Source: Favolaschia claudopus (Eukaryota; Basidiomycota; Agaricomycetes; Agaricales; Mycenaceae). Taken from it: a DNA stretch of 64,000 nt. Below are positions 46,677 through 58,611 of the stretch, piece after piece. The DNA is taken from positions 1,116,001 through 1,180,000 of the forward strand of contig JAWWNJ010000019.1 of NCBI GenBank assembly GCA_037176885.1. The letters are read 5' to 3'. The translations under genes and the position numbers were made by a program. Below the pieces are notes generated by a model. It searched no databases, was not told where the DNA came from, and saw only the letters and a program-made list of their open reading frames with translations. Position 1 is the stretch's first letter, and each line of letters starts with the position of its first letter.

Positions 46677-47981
46677 ATGTCTCCATCCAGAATCGTCTCA
46701 GTCTTTGGTGCTACCGGTGTGCAAGGTACAGTGCCCTTTTTCAGGTCATATCATGAGATTGGTAAACCGCTTGCAGGTTCGGCTGTGATAGACCGACTGC
46801 TCAAGGACGGATCGTTCCTTCCTCGTGCAATCACCAGAAATCCCGACTCAGAAGCCGCTGCAAAGCTCAAGTCCCAAGGTATCGAAATTGCGAAAGGCGA
46901 TGCGGGGGACAAAGCTTCCCTCGTCGATGCGTTGCGAGGCAGCGAAGTCGTATTCATGGCAAGTATACGATTTCAGATTATTGGCATCATTCAAACTTAC
47001 TGGTACCAAGATGACTTTGCCGGTTGTTCCCGAATTCGGTGGAAAGGGTCCCGGTGAAGTCGCGCAGGGAAAGAACATTATCGATGCGGCGAAAGAAGTG
47101 GGAGTCAAATTCATAGTTTTCACGTACGCCTTGAGTTCCTCCACACTGCTGTCGACTTCTCTGCTGACTCTCGTACAGCTCGCTGCCAGACGTGAGCAAG
47201 TTATCGGGAGGAAAATACGCGGACAACATACCAGTTCACAGCGGTAAGCACTCGTAACCAGGGTTGACATCGGGGACTGACTAATGTCGAAATAGACAAG
47301 CAAATAGTCCAGGAATACCTCAAATCGTCCGGCATCGACTACACGGTGTTTTACCTTGGCGGATTCCTAGAGAACTTTTTGAGGTAAGTTGTTGGCCTCT
47401 GCCATATTCTTTGGAAGATTAACTCTGCTTAAACAGCCCCCCTGGGCCGCGAAACTTCATGCGTAAAACCGATACGGGGTACAACATTGTTGTCCCGTTG
47501 TACAGTCCCGAGTCCCTCGCCACTTTCACCTGGATCCAGAGGGACTTGGCAGAGTCAACTCTCGCGGTTTTAAAAAACTACACAGACTCCTCGAAAAGTA
47601 TCACAGGAAAGGCGTACCCACTCGTTACCGCGAACATATTGTATCCCGCCCTCGCAGATATTTTTGCTAAAGGTAAAAGAAATAAATCACTCGCGAGACG
47701 AACTGATCATGGATACATACGTACGTAAACAGGACTTGGCGTGGAGGTCAAATTCACCACTGGACCTCCAAGCGGAATCTCCGTGCTTGACAACATGGTG
47801 GGCTCCCAATGATTTGAGGTTGAATTGACGATAATCATGTTGTTAGTTTGCTGTTCGTTCTGAGAACGATGGATTGCCAGAATTCAAGGAGAATGCGGTG
47901 CCAAATCCATCCCTTGTTGCGCTGGGTGCAAAGTTGGGGACTGTGGAAGAGTTCGTTGAGACGGAATTGAAGAAACGTTAA
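46677..47981 (+). CDS. NmrA-like NAD(P)-binding protein
   Basis: An atypical short-chain dehydrogenase/NmrA-family Rossmann protein, of the kind acting as redox sensor or isoflavone-reductase-like enzyme. The dinucleotide motif VFGATGVQG straddles the first intron (46726-46776). GKNIIDAAKEVGVKFIVF and SLPDVSKLSGGKYADN are family hallmarks. Later exons give YTVFYLGGFLENFL, RDLAESTLAVLKNY and a C-terminus ending ETELKKR at 47981. The first intron and those after VFT, HSD, FLS, AK and DNM splice in frame. The junction after residue about 75 is uncertain: using the donor at 46950 (intron 46950-47010) keeps the frame but drops the VFMA residues expected there. That may mean a diverged donor or a one-base problem. 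Confidence 0.82.
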
Positions 47982-48750
47982 GTATCAGTAATTGGAGCTG
48001 AGCCGCGGCTGCCAGTGAACGACTCATGAGCGAGTTTCAAGTCGGAAAATTGAAGTAGATCTAATAGAGGTTCAGAAAACGAATAAGATGCTGTCATGTT
48101 CAGATTTTGGAGTACGATTGTGGCAGTGGGCGTGAATCTTGACTTGGTCTTTGAAAAGCTGATTGAAGAGTCGGACCTTGGTCGGACCAATCATGATTCA
48201 TGACTCAGCGGAACCATTATTCGTGCTGGCCCAGACGACGGGTAGAGATGGCGCGGGAGTTCAAGGCGAGCGACTAGACAAAAAATGCAGAAAATCCTAG
48301 TCATTGTTGATTCGTTGAACTGTGGTTGTTGTGGTTCAAACAGAAGATACGTACTCGTCACTGCCACCGCCAATGCCCGCCGCCAATTCGCCAAGGAAAT
48401 GATCGTTTGATGCGGTAACTCTGTTCGGCTGCTTGGTTCCCCAGTTCCGCCAGTTCCTGTCTTGCTTCAGTAATTCTCAAAAGTCCTTTGCCGCTCGTCT
48501 GGCCTCGATTCCTCAAGACAATCTTTTCGCCGAATGTCTCGAGAACCTGAACCGAATCTCTCACGAAAAAAAATTGAGGGATCTCGTCGCTTGGACAATG
48601 TGTTTCACTGTTCACATCGTGCCCTGTCGTTCTCTCTGATGGCTACCGAGAATATATAACCTTGAACCGACTGTATTCATCTACTTATTCATTCGTTTTC
48701 TTCACCCCTCTACCCCGTTCTTGCATTTTCTCAGTCTTTTTTCTTTCGAA
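47982..48750. other. intergenic with TATA near 48652
   Basis: ATATATAA at 48652-48659 lies about 95 bp upstream of the next ATG. Overlapping antisense frames at 48358-48639 have no domain and are not called. Confidence 0.45.
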
Positions 48751-49588
48751 ATGAAGTCTTTTGCTGCCTCCGCCATCCTTGCTTCCTTCATTCTTTCGGC
48801 GAACTGCAGAGTAGTTGATCTTTCTCTCAGAGGTGCGTTATCCATTGTAAGCAGCGAACGAGCGACTCAGCCATTCTGCAGACGATTCGTATCCCGCAAA
48901 CTTCAAGCCTAACTTCAACTCCGAGTTCAGCGTCGTCATCCAAAAACCCCTCTCCACCGTCTTCCCCGTTCTGGGTACCAGCCAAGGGCTCTGCAAGCAC
49001 ATTCTTCTCGAGTCGATTGCATCCGACTGTAACGCCGGCGCGACCGATTCTGTCGCTGTCTCGGGCAATCTCGAAGACGCGTTTGTACGCACAGCAGCAG
49101 CTGCCCCCGATGGGCAGGGTCTTCCCAGAACGCAGTTTTCGTTCATCGAAACCATCAAGATCATCCCAGGACTGTCCTTCCTGGACGTGAAGGTGCACTT
49201 GAGTGGCACCTACACTTCGGATGTGACGAGGAAAGTCCTTCTTTACGAGACTTCGTCTGGTGAGGAGCGCCTCTGTTTGAATTTTGGCTTCGTACTCAGC
49301 AGGGAATAGATAAGTCTGTCGTCGTCAAGAAGGTTCGACGATTCGAAGAGGCGGATGGCGGAGCTTCCACCAAGGTGTCAGAGTCTATCAACGGTCAGGT
49401 TTTCATCCTTGAGCAGTGAGTCCTGCATCGCTATGTATTCAGTGCCTAACTCACCGCATTTCTCCAGACCGATTACCCAGTCTCAGGCTCGGACTGCTCA
49501 CCAGTGCGTGTTCATCTATCATCGACTGCCATGACGCTGACCCTTGATCAGAGCTCAGATGAACCTCTATCATACCCTATTTGAGTAG
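48751..49588 (+). CDS. secreted protein, uncharacterised
   Basis: A signal peptide (MKSFAASAILASFILSANC) starts at 48751. Exon 1 ends at 48832 and exon 2 resumes at 48882 (DDSYPANFKPNFNSEFSVVI). The body contains VFPVLGTSQGLCKHILLES, FSFIETIKIIPGLSFLDVKV and DKSVVVKKVRRFEEADGG, then short exons give PITQSQARTAHQ and a final AQMNLYHTLFE. The alternating beta pattern with a helical SQGLCKHI segment resembles START-like folds, but this is an impression only. Extracellular location is supported by the signal peptide. Exact 3' splice choices are the simplest that keep frame. Confidence 0.65.
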
Positions 49589-49850
49589 ATGTGACGCGTC
49601 GCTAATGTTTTGAAGTATAGTATGTCGGGGATATAATCGCCTTATCTACGCTTTTCTTAATTATATTCGCTCGTTCGGGGACAAGGGTTCTTTATCTTTC
49701 ATAGTGTGCTGCATCTAAGAGTTGCCGGAAAAGTTCGAGACGCGCGCTTCACTCGGGCTGGGGCCGACTTGACGCCGAGATGAAGCTCATCACTGGCACC
49801 TGATCGCGAAGCGCGCGTCTTTGTCTTTGCTCCCACTCACAAATCAAGTC

Positions 49851-50115
49851 ATGTCGGCGCTCGTTTCTGGAGGCCATTATCAAGAGATAAACGACCCACT
49901 GCGACCGGTTCGCTGCGATAACTGCGGCAAGACGGCCAAAGATGTAGGCAAGGCGAAATTGAGCATCTGCTCCGCGTGCGCCAGTGCACCGTACTGCTCT
50001 GGTGAGAAAGCTCGATCGTCCTACACCCGGTCTGACCTTGTCATCAGTCGAATGTCAACGCCAGAATTGGAAGACACATAAAGTCCATTGGTTCGCACCG
50101 GCTTTCTCCTGCTGA
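49851..50115 (+). CDS. MYND-type zinc-finger fragment
   Basis: Two exons (49851-50001, 50048-50115), 72 residues. The zinc finger reads CDNCGKT ... CSACASAPYC then VECQRQNWKTHKVHW. Seven of the eight MYND ligands are in place, and the last Cys is replaced by Trp. A stop follows seven codons later. Full MYND proteins are much longer. Downstream frames (for example 50438-50776) may be remains of the missing C-terminus, so this is probably a decaying gene or its first exons. Confidence 0.55.
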
Positions 50116-51423
50116 GTCTGAAGGTAATCTGCGCTTGGATCAGCAAGCAGGTGACGAGTGGAGATCTTACGCGCCAAGCACTGTCCTCCGTCGCCGGCGA
50201 TATAGGTGACGGTCAGCGTCAAGGAAATAGGACAATGTAAGTGGGTTGGTAGGCGTCTCGCCAATTATCAACTAATTCGCTGCAAACCTAGGGGCCAAGT
50301 GCTCCAGGACCTTGGAGCATGGGCTCAAATACATAATGGGTCTGTCTACATGAACCGCATCGCATCCTTTTGACTGAGACAGTTTTCGACTTTCGACTTG
50401 ACAAAGTGAAAGCATAACCGTCGCCGCCTGGCACGCTTTGGGTCTCGTCAACGATCTCAACGCACGCAAGTCCAAGATTCTCCTCCTCGGTCTTTGCAGA
50501 ACATCGTCCACCGAACCGAAAACGTTCTACACACTCAAAGACGCGTGTGCGCTACCTATGACAGAGGTCAGACACATTTTTAAAAATCGCTCTGGAGGGT
50601 GTGGCAGTCCTTCTCGAATGCTTAAAGATGCGGAGGCGGAGCATCAGGGGAATGGGCACATCGGTGGCATGCTCGTGGTCAGTTTTGAGCAATCCCCCAC
50701 TGACGAGAGGCCAATTGCGGAGGCTGTGGCCAAGGTTCGCCATAACACCTTTCGCGTTCAATGCTATTGCGTCTGATGAATACTCTTCTTTGAAATAAAA
50801 CGCGTCCTATGTAGATGTCGACCATGGTGTTCCAGCCTCTCGGTGTATTCGAGGTCCATCGCGATGCTTTTAGACGCATCGGTCAGGTTGGGTTTTACTT
50901 TCCTTAGATGATGATGACCACCATTCTCATGTTCGGGAATTCTAGCTCTCTGAGGAAGCTTGGAAGGCTTGTCTTGGAAATGCACTGCGAGGCGGACAGT
51001 TCTATCCGGTTTTTCGCCCAGCTTAGCGGGACAGTCGAGCAGCGGAGATGACTCGGAGGTCGAAATCATATTTATTTCGACTTACGCAGTAAAATTTGAT
51101 TTTGATTATTTCTTACCGCGACTTGCTACAGCGAGAGACGGTGAGCTGCGCATGCATGGCTACTGAATTATCTACTCCGGCTCTCAGATCTCAACGGAAT
51201 GTACTTTTCTTTCCATTTTAGGCTCGGGGACTTGATTCCGCCATCAACACCGTCGATCTTCCAGTTAATAATCAAGATCATCCGTCCAGAGGTTCGCGCA
51301 CTCCGACACGCCCATGAAACGAGCTGATGTTGGGCAACCGTCGTTGCCCAGCGTCGTCTCCATCATTTATCTGAGCCTCTTTCTTTCAACTTTCTTCTTA
51401 TCTTTCTACTTCGCACAGTCGCC
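50116..51423. other. possible decayed 3' part of the MYND gene, then promoter
   Basis: Plus-strand frames at 50438-50776 (RKSKILLLGLCRT; HIGGMLVVSFEQSP) look protein-like but could not be joined to the MYND exons. From about 51190 on it is AT/CT-rich leader sequence of the metalloprotease gene. Confidence 0.35.
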
Positions 51424-52900
51424 ATGACCTCGCACCGTCTTTTGAGTGCTTTTCTCCTTCTTGCAGCGTCAACAGCTTCTTCCTTTGTCCTGTCTGACGA
51501 TCCAGGCTCTTGCGGGAGCCACGTCCAGTCCGACCATCAGCATGCCATTCGCGCTCAATTCGCTCTTGATCGACGCGCCTCGCTCGTTCCTCGGGCTGCT
51601 GTGCCCGACTGTGGTAACGCTGAGCCCGCGGCTGCTAAGCTGAATCTCCATTGGCACGTCATATATGCCAACGAGACCTACGACGGCGGCTTTCTTTCGT
51701 ACGGCGGGCTCCCTGTATTGTATCCAGCCACCGGCGAATGACATCGTTTTTAGTGACAAGCAAATTGCTGACCAAATGACTTTCCTCAACTCCGAGTGGG
51801 GGAAATTTATACCCGGCCTCCAGATTGCGCTCGTAAATACCACTCGCACGAAAAACGAAGATGGTTTCATCTACGCGCGCGAGAAGGTCAGTGACATCCG
51901 TACCGGCATCGTCACTTCCCTGCACACGGGAGGTGCGCTGGACATCAATGTCTACTCCGTCAGTGAGTACTATTTCGATGTTCGACTGTCACAAAATTCT
52001 CAAAGCGAAATCGCAGGTTTCACATACGTTCCTGATCTGCGGGGATTTTCTTCATTTCCCTGGGATTTCAAAAATGATACCGTGAATGATGGTACGCTCA
52101 TCTTTCGCTTAAATAAACCCTTCGTCACAGTAGCCAGGTATCTTTCTCAAATGGAATTCGCTTCCTGGCGGCAGTCTGAAGAGCAACGGGGGATCTCTTG
52201 TGCACGAGGTCGGTCACTGGCTGGGGTACGCCTTATCTCTCTCCAAAGTCCGCTTTAAACGACGCAAATTTATCATGCCCAGACTGTACCATACCTGGCA
52301 AGACGGCTGTCAATCGCCCAACGACGAGGTGGACGATACGCCCGCCGAAGACCCCATCAACGCCAATCGCGGATTGCAAACTTGCCCTGCATCGTTTGAC
52401 TCCTGTCCCGATATGCCAGGACAAGACCCGATTCATAATTAGTGAGCTATACTGTAGGTATAGATTATCCTCCCTTCTGAACGATATTCGTGTAGCATGA
52501 CCTATGCCGGCGACGATTGCCGCACAGAATTCACTAAAGGACAGGTTGCTGTAAGTGATAGTTTCGTGCTTTTCTAATTCCTCCACCCTGTCACCATTTT
52601 TTTTCCCCTTATACTCACATTGCTACACAGCGTGTCCTCGAGCAAAGCGGAACATATCGCTCGCTCGCGTTTGCCTGTCCCTCAAATGAGAAGGGTAATG
52701 GGGACAACTCAAGTGGGGTCAGCGTTCGCTCAAACTCAGGATCCTCCTCGGCCCCCGCTAGCTCTCCTTCCAACGACGCAGACCAAGGTAATAAAAACCA
52801 AACGACTGGGTCCAGCGGAGGTCTTGGCCTCTTTCCATCCACCCTGAGCGGTTTTGTTGCGTCAGTGGCGGTCATTGCAGGGTGCATCAAATTTTCGTAG
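51424..52900 (+). CDS. M43B metalloprotease, secreted, probably GPI-anchored
   Basis: A zinc endopeptidase of the pappalysin/cytophagalysin group that fungi secrete. The model has seven exons (51424-51698, 51754-51962, 52017-52091, 52138-52225, 52283-52441, 52496-52550, 52631-52900), 376 resid­ues, all junctions in frame. It starts with a signal peptide (MTSHRLLSAFLLLAASTAS). The zinc site HEVGHWLG is followed across an intron by LYHTWQDGC, giving the HExxHxxGxxH ligands. The Met-turn region reads NYMTYAGDDCR. The C-terminus is a Ser-rich linker and a hydrophobic tail (STLSGFVASVAVIAGCIKFS), typical of GPI attachment, so the enzyme is probably displayed on the cell surface. Confidence 0.92.
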
Positions 52901-53170
52901 TTCAATAACTTTGATTCACTCTAAATTCATCTCGTGTGCTCATTCAAATATGTAGGTACGATAGTCTCTCTTTATTCCTTTAAATTTTTCATTGATACGG
53001 AATCGCACGAAACACCTCAGTTCTCCGACAAAGTCACTGTCGATTGAACACCGGTGTTCCATTCCATTTCGTAATAGATATAGTACAAGTGTTGAAATTG
53101 TACTGAGAGGTCACACAAATCAAGCAAGTTACCGGGATCATAATATTCCACTATCATCCTGCCCGACAAT

Positions 53171-54591
53171 TCAAAGTTTTACTTGGGCAGCAATGCGCTG
53201 GCGAGTAAATCGCCCTCCGCCATCCACAATAATGTGCGCACCAGTGACATGGGCCGCAGCGGGGGAAGCGAGGAAAAGCGCCACACCGGCCATGTCTTCC
53301 GTCTTGCCAATGCGACCTACCTATATGTTAGCCGTGAAACAAAGCGACGTAGATGGAGAAAACGGATCACCCGTTGGCTGCCCAACGGCTATTGTCTCTT
53401 CGCCGGCCATTTTGAGGCCAAACGCCGTCATCTTGCTCGGAAAGAAACTTTCTAATGGTGTTAAAAATTCATATCGAGAAATAAAACAGCATACCCTGGG
53501 AGGATGGCGTTTACGCTGAAGTGCGAGATTACTTGAACATTAGCGTTCGGGAATGGGAATATACATACGTGACTTGACTGGGTCCTAGCTTTACTGCGAG
53601 TTGTGTGGTGAGATGATTTACTTCAAGAATTTTAGACCGCGGCAGTTGGATTTAGAGGTAACAATGTTTACCTGCTGCCTTACTAGGCTGGTCTGTTGAG
53701 AAGATCAGAGGATAAGTATTTCGGGTGATTGAACGGATTCCGAACAGCTCCAGGTCCCATTGCCGTCCCCGCTCAATAGATTTTCGCTATGGGGAACAAC
53801 AGAATCTGTGGAAGAGATATTGATGACGCGACCCGGGTCATGAGCAGTAGCGCCTTTCATAAGGTAGTCCGTTAGCCTGTTCTTGACATGAGCATTGAGA
53901 AAAAAAACTCAATCAGAAAACTTGATGTACCCAGCAGTCACTAAAACAGAATGAGCATCACTTTGACAAACAGCGAGTTTCAACCAACTGTAAAAGATGC
54001 TTTTGACATTGACAGCAAATACATTGTCCCAGCCCTTCTCCTCAGGAAAGTTGTCGAAGGGGGCACCCCAGGAAACTCCAGAATTATTGACGAGGACATG
54101 CAATTTCGACTCGCGTTTTTTGAACTCAGATATGAGAGCATCGCAGCCAGCTTTTGACTGTTGGGCGTAAGCAACTTGCTTAGTATGAATGTGAAGCGAA
54201 TTTACCCCAACATTGGCTACAATGTAATGAGCCTTGCCACTCCCCAGCTTGTTAAGATCTTGAACAGCCTGGCAGTAAAGCCGTTATTAACGAACGAATT
54301 GATGTCAAACTTGAATGAACACACTTCTCTAAGTTGAGATTCTTTCCTGGCTGCGATATATACCGTAGCACCGTTTTCAACGAAGCCGGCCGCTATCATC
54401 TTTCCGATACCAGATCCTCCTCCCGTCACCAGAACTGCGAATAAGTTACGAAAGTGAGGTGCTGGTAATTTTGAAATTCCCCAGGAATTCACCTATCCTT
54501 CCTTGTACATTGAAGAGAAACGACGAAGCTGCTTTCTGTGTCAATCATCCGTGTGGAAAGCCCAGCCATAGTTCTTACCTAGCGTGGACAT
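53171..54591 (-). CDS. short-chain dehydrogenase/reductase, copy 1
   Basis: An NAD(P)-dependent classical SDR. The first exon encodes MSTL only. The second joins at an AG inside AAAG (54538-54539) to give AASSFLFNVQGRI, then VLVTGGGSGIGKMIAAGF (cofactor Gly motif), YIVANVG, LVNNSGVSWGAPFDNF (NNxG variant), RVINISSTDS (catalytic Ser region) and YQPSKAA (catalytic Tyr-xxx-Lys, reconstituted across an intron). The C-terminus is MAGVALFLASPAAAHVTGAH and ends ...RIAAQVKL at 53171. Around nine short exons. The same gene structure occurs in the SDR at 56879-58253. Substrate unknown. Confidence 0.85.
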
Positions 54592-55061
54592 GGGCAAACC
54601 GACAGAAACTGAGAAAGCGAAGTGGTGGTTGCGTTCAAAAGAGGTATTTTGATGCGACCGGCAATGAGCATTGCCGGAGCTCGTCGCGTGATCTCATGTT
54701 GAATTTCGCTTGTTGAACTCAACTACACCACCCCAAATCCCAGAAACCCAGTCAAACGGATTCTGGTTGAGGCCGGACACAACATCGGACTCGCAGCTCG
54801 GAGGCTGTTTCGGGATAAAAATAACCAGCAATGGTCCGTAATGGATGACGGTAGTTCGTGGAATTAGGCTGCACCCCAAGGTTAGTGAACGATGTCGCTA
54901 GGATCGGGGTAAATCGCTCCATGTCCGACTCCGATTGCTTGCAGTTATTAGTTGGCTTTCGGATGACTCGCAGTGGATCTCATTTCCCCACTCATTCCAT
55001 TCGTCATATCGCTTCTTCCTCGTCACTTCTGATTTCCTCAACTTCCACGCTTTGAATCGTG

Positions 55062-55069
55062 TATTTAAG
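55062..55069 (+). promoter_or_regulatory. TATA-like box of the Rds1-like gene
   Basis: TATTTAAG lies 51-58 bp upstream of the ATG at 55120. Confidence 0.4.
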
Positions 55070-55119
55070 CGGTTGAGCATAGTCCTGCCCCTGTTCATTG
55101 CAACAATTTTGACATTCCC

Positions 55120-56603
55120 ATGTCCTCCATGAAGCGTTTGGCGGCCTACCTTCCCTTCGCGCTCGTTTGGACATCGACTTTGGCATGGGCAGCGCCAGCC
55201 CCATTTACACCCGCTGGGGGGCTCGGAACAACCTCCACACCACCAGTGTATAGCCCCATGAGCGAGTTTGACTTTCAATCTATGGTATGTGGCGACAAAA
55301 TCGTGGAAGATCCACGATATCACGTAGTTCACCTACAACCAGAATCTCGCGTTAAATCAAGAGTGGATTGAGCTCGACTTATTCCATCACGGTCTAGCAC
55401 AATTCTCCGTTGAAGAATTTGAAGCCGCAGGTATCAATGCTGAGGATCGATTCCTCATCGAGTTCATGGCCGACCAAGAAGTGGGGCATGCAACCATGAT
55501 CACGAATATTCTGGGCCGTGAGCTGATCATTTCAACCACGTAACCACTGCTTATATTTACACTTTCATTTTTGCAGCCACCGCCGCTAAACCTTGTAACT
55601 ATACCTATCCATTCACGACAGTCCGCGAATTTGTTGATTTCTGCCAAAAGGTGCGAGAAATAAATTTAATGTAGTACAAGACTCACTTGAGATCAGTTGA
55701 CACGATTCGGGGAATCTGGAGTGTACGGTTTCCTGGAGCATCTCGACTCGCGCGCTGCAGCGGAGCTACTTCTACAGTCCATCACCACCGAGGCGCGTCA
55801 ACAGATGATTTTCAGGCAATTCGAAGGACTCTTCCCAATGCCTGTGTGTCCATCGACCGCCTAGAATCAGATTTGAACGGCACTGAACAATTAATTAGAT
55901 CTGGTTCACCCCCGGTATCACTCAATCGATGGCATGGACGCTACTCTCACCATACATTACAAGTTGCCCTGCGGAAAACCCCCATATTGTCTTTCAAAAC
56001 TTCCCTGCCTTGAACATCGTCGTGTGTCTTCATCCTCCATATTCTACATTTTGTGTCTAACTTGCTCTGAAGAATAATCCGTCCGCAATCCCACTTATCA
56101 ACTCGACGAACAACTCTACGTTGCCAGCTATAACTCATAATCGCAGTGTTCCTCTGTCCACTCCGGGGTTCCAAGTTGATCTTACCTGGGAACTACCTGG
56201 AAAGACTACAGGATACAATGACTCTTACACAACAAACACTTCCGCCGGAGATCCTCAGGCATGTTTCATCCCGGTGCATAGATGTCCAAGTGCTAATTAG
56301 TCTTTCGGTTACAGTTTGTCGCCTGGATTTCGCAGTTGAACACGACCTACACGCCTCTGTTCAATATTAATGGAACCACTGGATCTACCTTGCAGCCAAA
56401 TGGTACAATATTTGGCGGAGCAAGTAATGCGTTGGTTAATGGCACTGTGTGCGTTCACGAATTTACTGCGCTTGAAATCTCTTGACAGGATTTTCCACAG
56501 ATTCATAGCAGTAACCGATAACAATACGTTTGTGACGCCTTTCAATCTCTCCGAAATCAATCAGCACATCGTAGCTGGACCAGCAATATATATGGCTGGT
56601 TAA
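55120..56603 (+). CDS. RDS1: Rds1-like ferritin-like stress protein, secreted
   Basis: Related to Schizosaccharomyces Rds1, a stress-induced protein with a ferritin-like domain. After a signal peptide (RLAAYLPFALVWTSTLAWA) come NLALNQEWIELDLFHHGLA, FLIEFMADQEVGHATMI (Glu/His residues of the di-iron-type bundle), YTYPFTTVREFVDFCQ, YGFLEHLDSRAAA and TTEARQQMIFRQFEG. Then follow WFTPGITQSMAWTLLSPYI and an Asn-rich C-terminal domain ending in IVAGPAIYMAG. The first seven exons run 55120-55284, 55343-55517, 55577-55650, 55697-55843, 55899-56021, 56073-56258 and 56315-56448; the last is 56501-56603. The intron 56259-56314 starts with GC, a GC-AG intron. A second ATG at 55129 is possible. It lies between two SDR paralogues. 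Confidence 0.9.
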
Positions 56604-56878
56604 TCATATACTGAGGGTCAACTTTGCACGGAAGATACTTATAGAAGCTGTACTACCAGGAACGAATGCTGTACTGTAACAAATTGAACAAAATTTTCTA
56701 TCATAAAAGCGCTGCGAAAGTTCATTGTGAAGGACCATGATTGAAGTTGCAAGTCGATTAATATTATCACCTAGTCAATCGACTTCGGGGTGATTCATAT
56801 AGAGAATGCAGAGTCAAATGGCCTCAAATAAATATTCTTGGACGCAACTCAAAACAACAAGAATAATAATCGCATTGG

Positions 56879-58253
56879 CTACAGCTTGTTGGAGAACAAG
56901 CGCGCGCCGCCGTCAGTAATGATATGGGCCCCAGTTATGTGAGCGGCGGCAGGCGACGCGAGGAACAGCGCGAGTCCTGCCATGTCGCCTGGAGCCCCGA
57001 CCCGACCTTGATAACCTATCAGACAAAAGATTACAAGTTCAAAGAAACCTAATAGATACCCATGGGCTGCTGGGCAACCATTTTATCTCCGGATGTTTTG
57101 AACCCGAAAGCGGTCATTTTACTCGGGAAAACTCTGTCGAAGATGATTGAGACCAAAATATTGAATGTCAAGTTTTGCGTGCATACCCAGGGAGAATCGC
57201 ATTCACGGTGACAAAATTGGACGCAAGCTTGACAGCGAGTTGCGATGTTAAATGATTGACTGGAGGCAAGAGTCTTGACGTTGAAATTCATGGAGAGGTA
57301 TAATCATACCGGCAGCTTTGCTAGGCTGATCTGCGACAATAGCACATTAACACAGGGCATTGATACCGAGAAATCTGCGGACGTACAGCTCCAAGTACCA
57401 TTTCCTTCTGCGCTCAATTCGCCCTCTGAATGTGGGTTGATAGAAGCAACGGAGGAGATATTGATAACCCGTGCTGGCTCTGTTGGTGTTGATCCTTTGA
57501 TCAAGTAATCCGAAAGGCTATTTTCGTTGAAACAGCGAAGTAACACAACACACAACACTCACCCGGCAGTCACTGCAATTGGCACAATCATAAATTAAAA
57601 GTGGACGCAAAGGATGACCACCACTCACTGTAGAAAATGCTCTTCACATTTACGTTGAAGACATTATCCCAGCCTTTGTCTTCGGGAAAGTCGTTATATG
57701 GACCGCCCCAAGTTATCCCAGAGTTGTTGATAAGGACGTGGAGATTGGTCTCGCGTTTCTTGAATTCTGCGATGAGGGCATCACACCCAGATTTAGACTT
57801 TGTATCGTGTGAGTGAGATTGGTTGCTGAACGACAGACGAATTCAACGCACCCCAACATTCGCAACTATATAATCTATCTTGCCGGTCGCCACCTTTTTG
57901 ATGTCTTGTACTGCCTATTTTGTACCCATTATTCGGCTGCCCGAGAAACAGAAATTCATGAAATTCATGAGACTCGTACCTCTTTCAATTGCGCCTCTTT
58001 CCGAGCAGCAATATAGACCGTAGCGCCGTTCTGAGCGAACCCAGTGGCTATCATCTTCCCTATACCTACGCCTCCGCCAGTTACCAGCACTGCGAGGACG
58101 AGACGACATTGAATACTAGCCTGCAGTGTAGGATGGGCTAGACACGGTAACGAACCTATTTTCCCCTTTACATCGAATAACGACTGAATGGCAAGATCTA
58201 CCAGAGGTTGAGGTTAGCGGTAATTTTCTTCAGTGCGACGTACCCTGGGACAT
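56879..58253 (-). CDS. short-chain dehydrogenase/reductase, copy 2
   Basis: A classical SDR and close paralogue of the 53171-54591 gene. Exon 1 is MSQ plus one base; the next gives DLAIQSLFDVKGKI. Motifs are VLVTGGGVGIGKMIA (cofactor binding), ATVYIAARKEAQL, ANVG, LVNNSGITWGGPYNDF, RVINISSVASINPHS and YQPSKAA (catalytic Tyr/Lys, joined across an intron whose donor is at 57391). The C-terminus is GDMAGLALFLASPAAAH and ends at 56879 (ARLFSNKL). Intron positions agree with copy 1 through the motifs, which shows gene duplication around the Rds1-like gene. The copies differ at most silent sites, so it is not very recent. Confidence 0.87.
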
Positions 58254-58611
58254 GATAAGAGCAGGACGAAAAGAAGATGGCGGAACGCGTCGTCGACGTC
58301 GAAGAAGACGCGCTTCATTATCTCCGGTAGACCGGCTAAGAGTTTACCGGGTTGGCCGAACAGGCCGATGTGATGTCAAGCAAATGACAACAAGGTTGAC
58401 GGGAATTGCCGGTTGAGGTTCAACATTGGTTGGAGCAAGTTGAAAACAGAGCAAAATTTACTGAAAAAATAACGGGATCGCGGTCGCTGGTCAAGAATAT
58501 CTAGTAGAACATGTCTATGGGTTCGTCATCTATGTCGTCGGCACACAAGGTGCTCGAAATCATTATCTAAGTAGTGACCACTGCGTGTTTGTCACCAGTC
58601 TCCAAAGAGCT

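Noticed and set aside
48358..48639. Opposed frames of 85 and 68 codons
   Set aside because: They overlap on opposite strands in promoter-like sequence with no family resemblance.
54458..54591. Apparent frameshift at the start of SDR copy 1
   Set aside because: Using the AG within ACAGAAAG as acceptor gives MSTLAASSFLFNVQG, in line with SDR copy 2, so the gene is intact.
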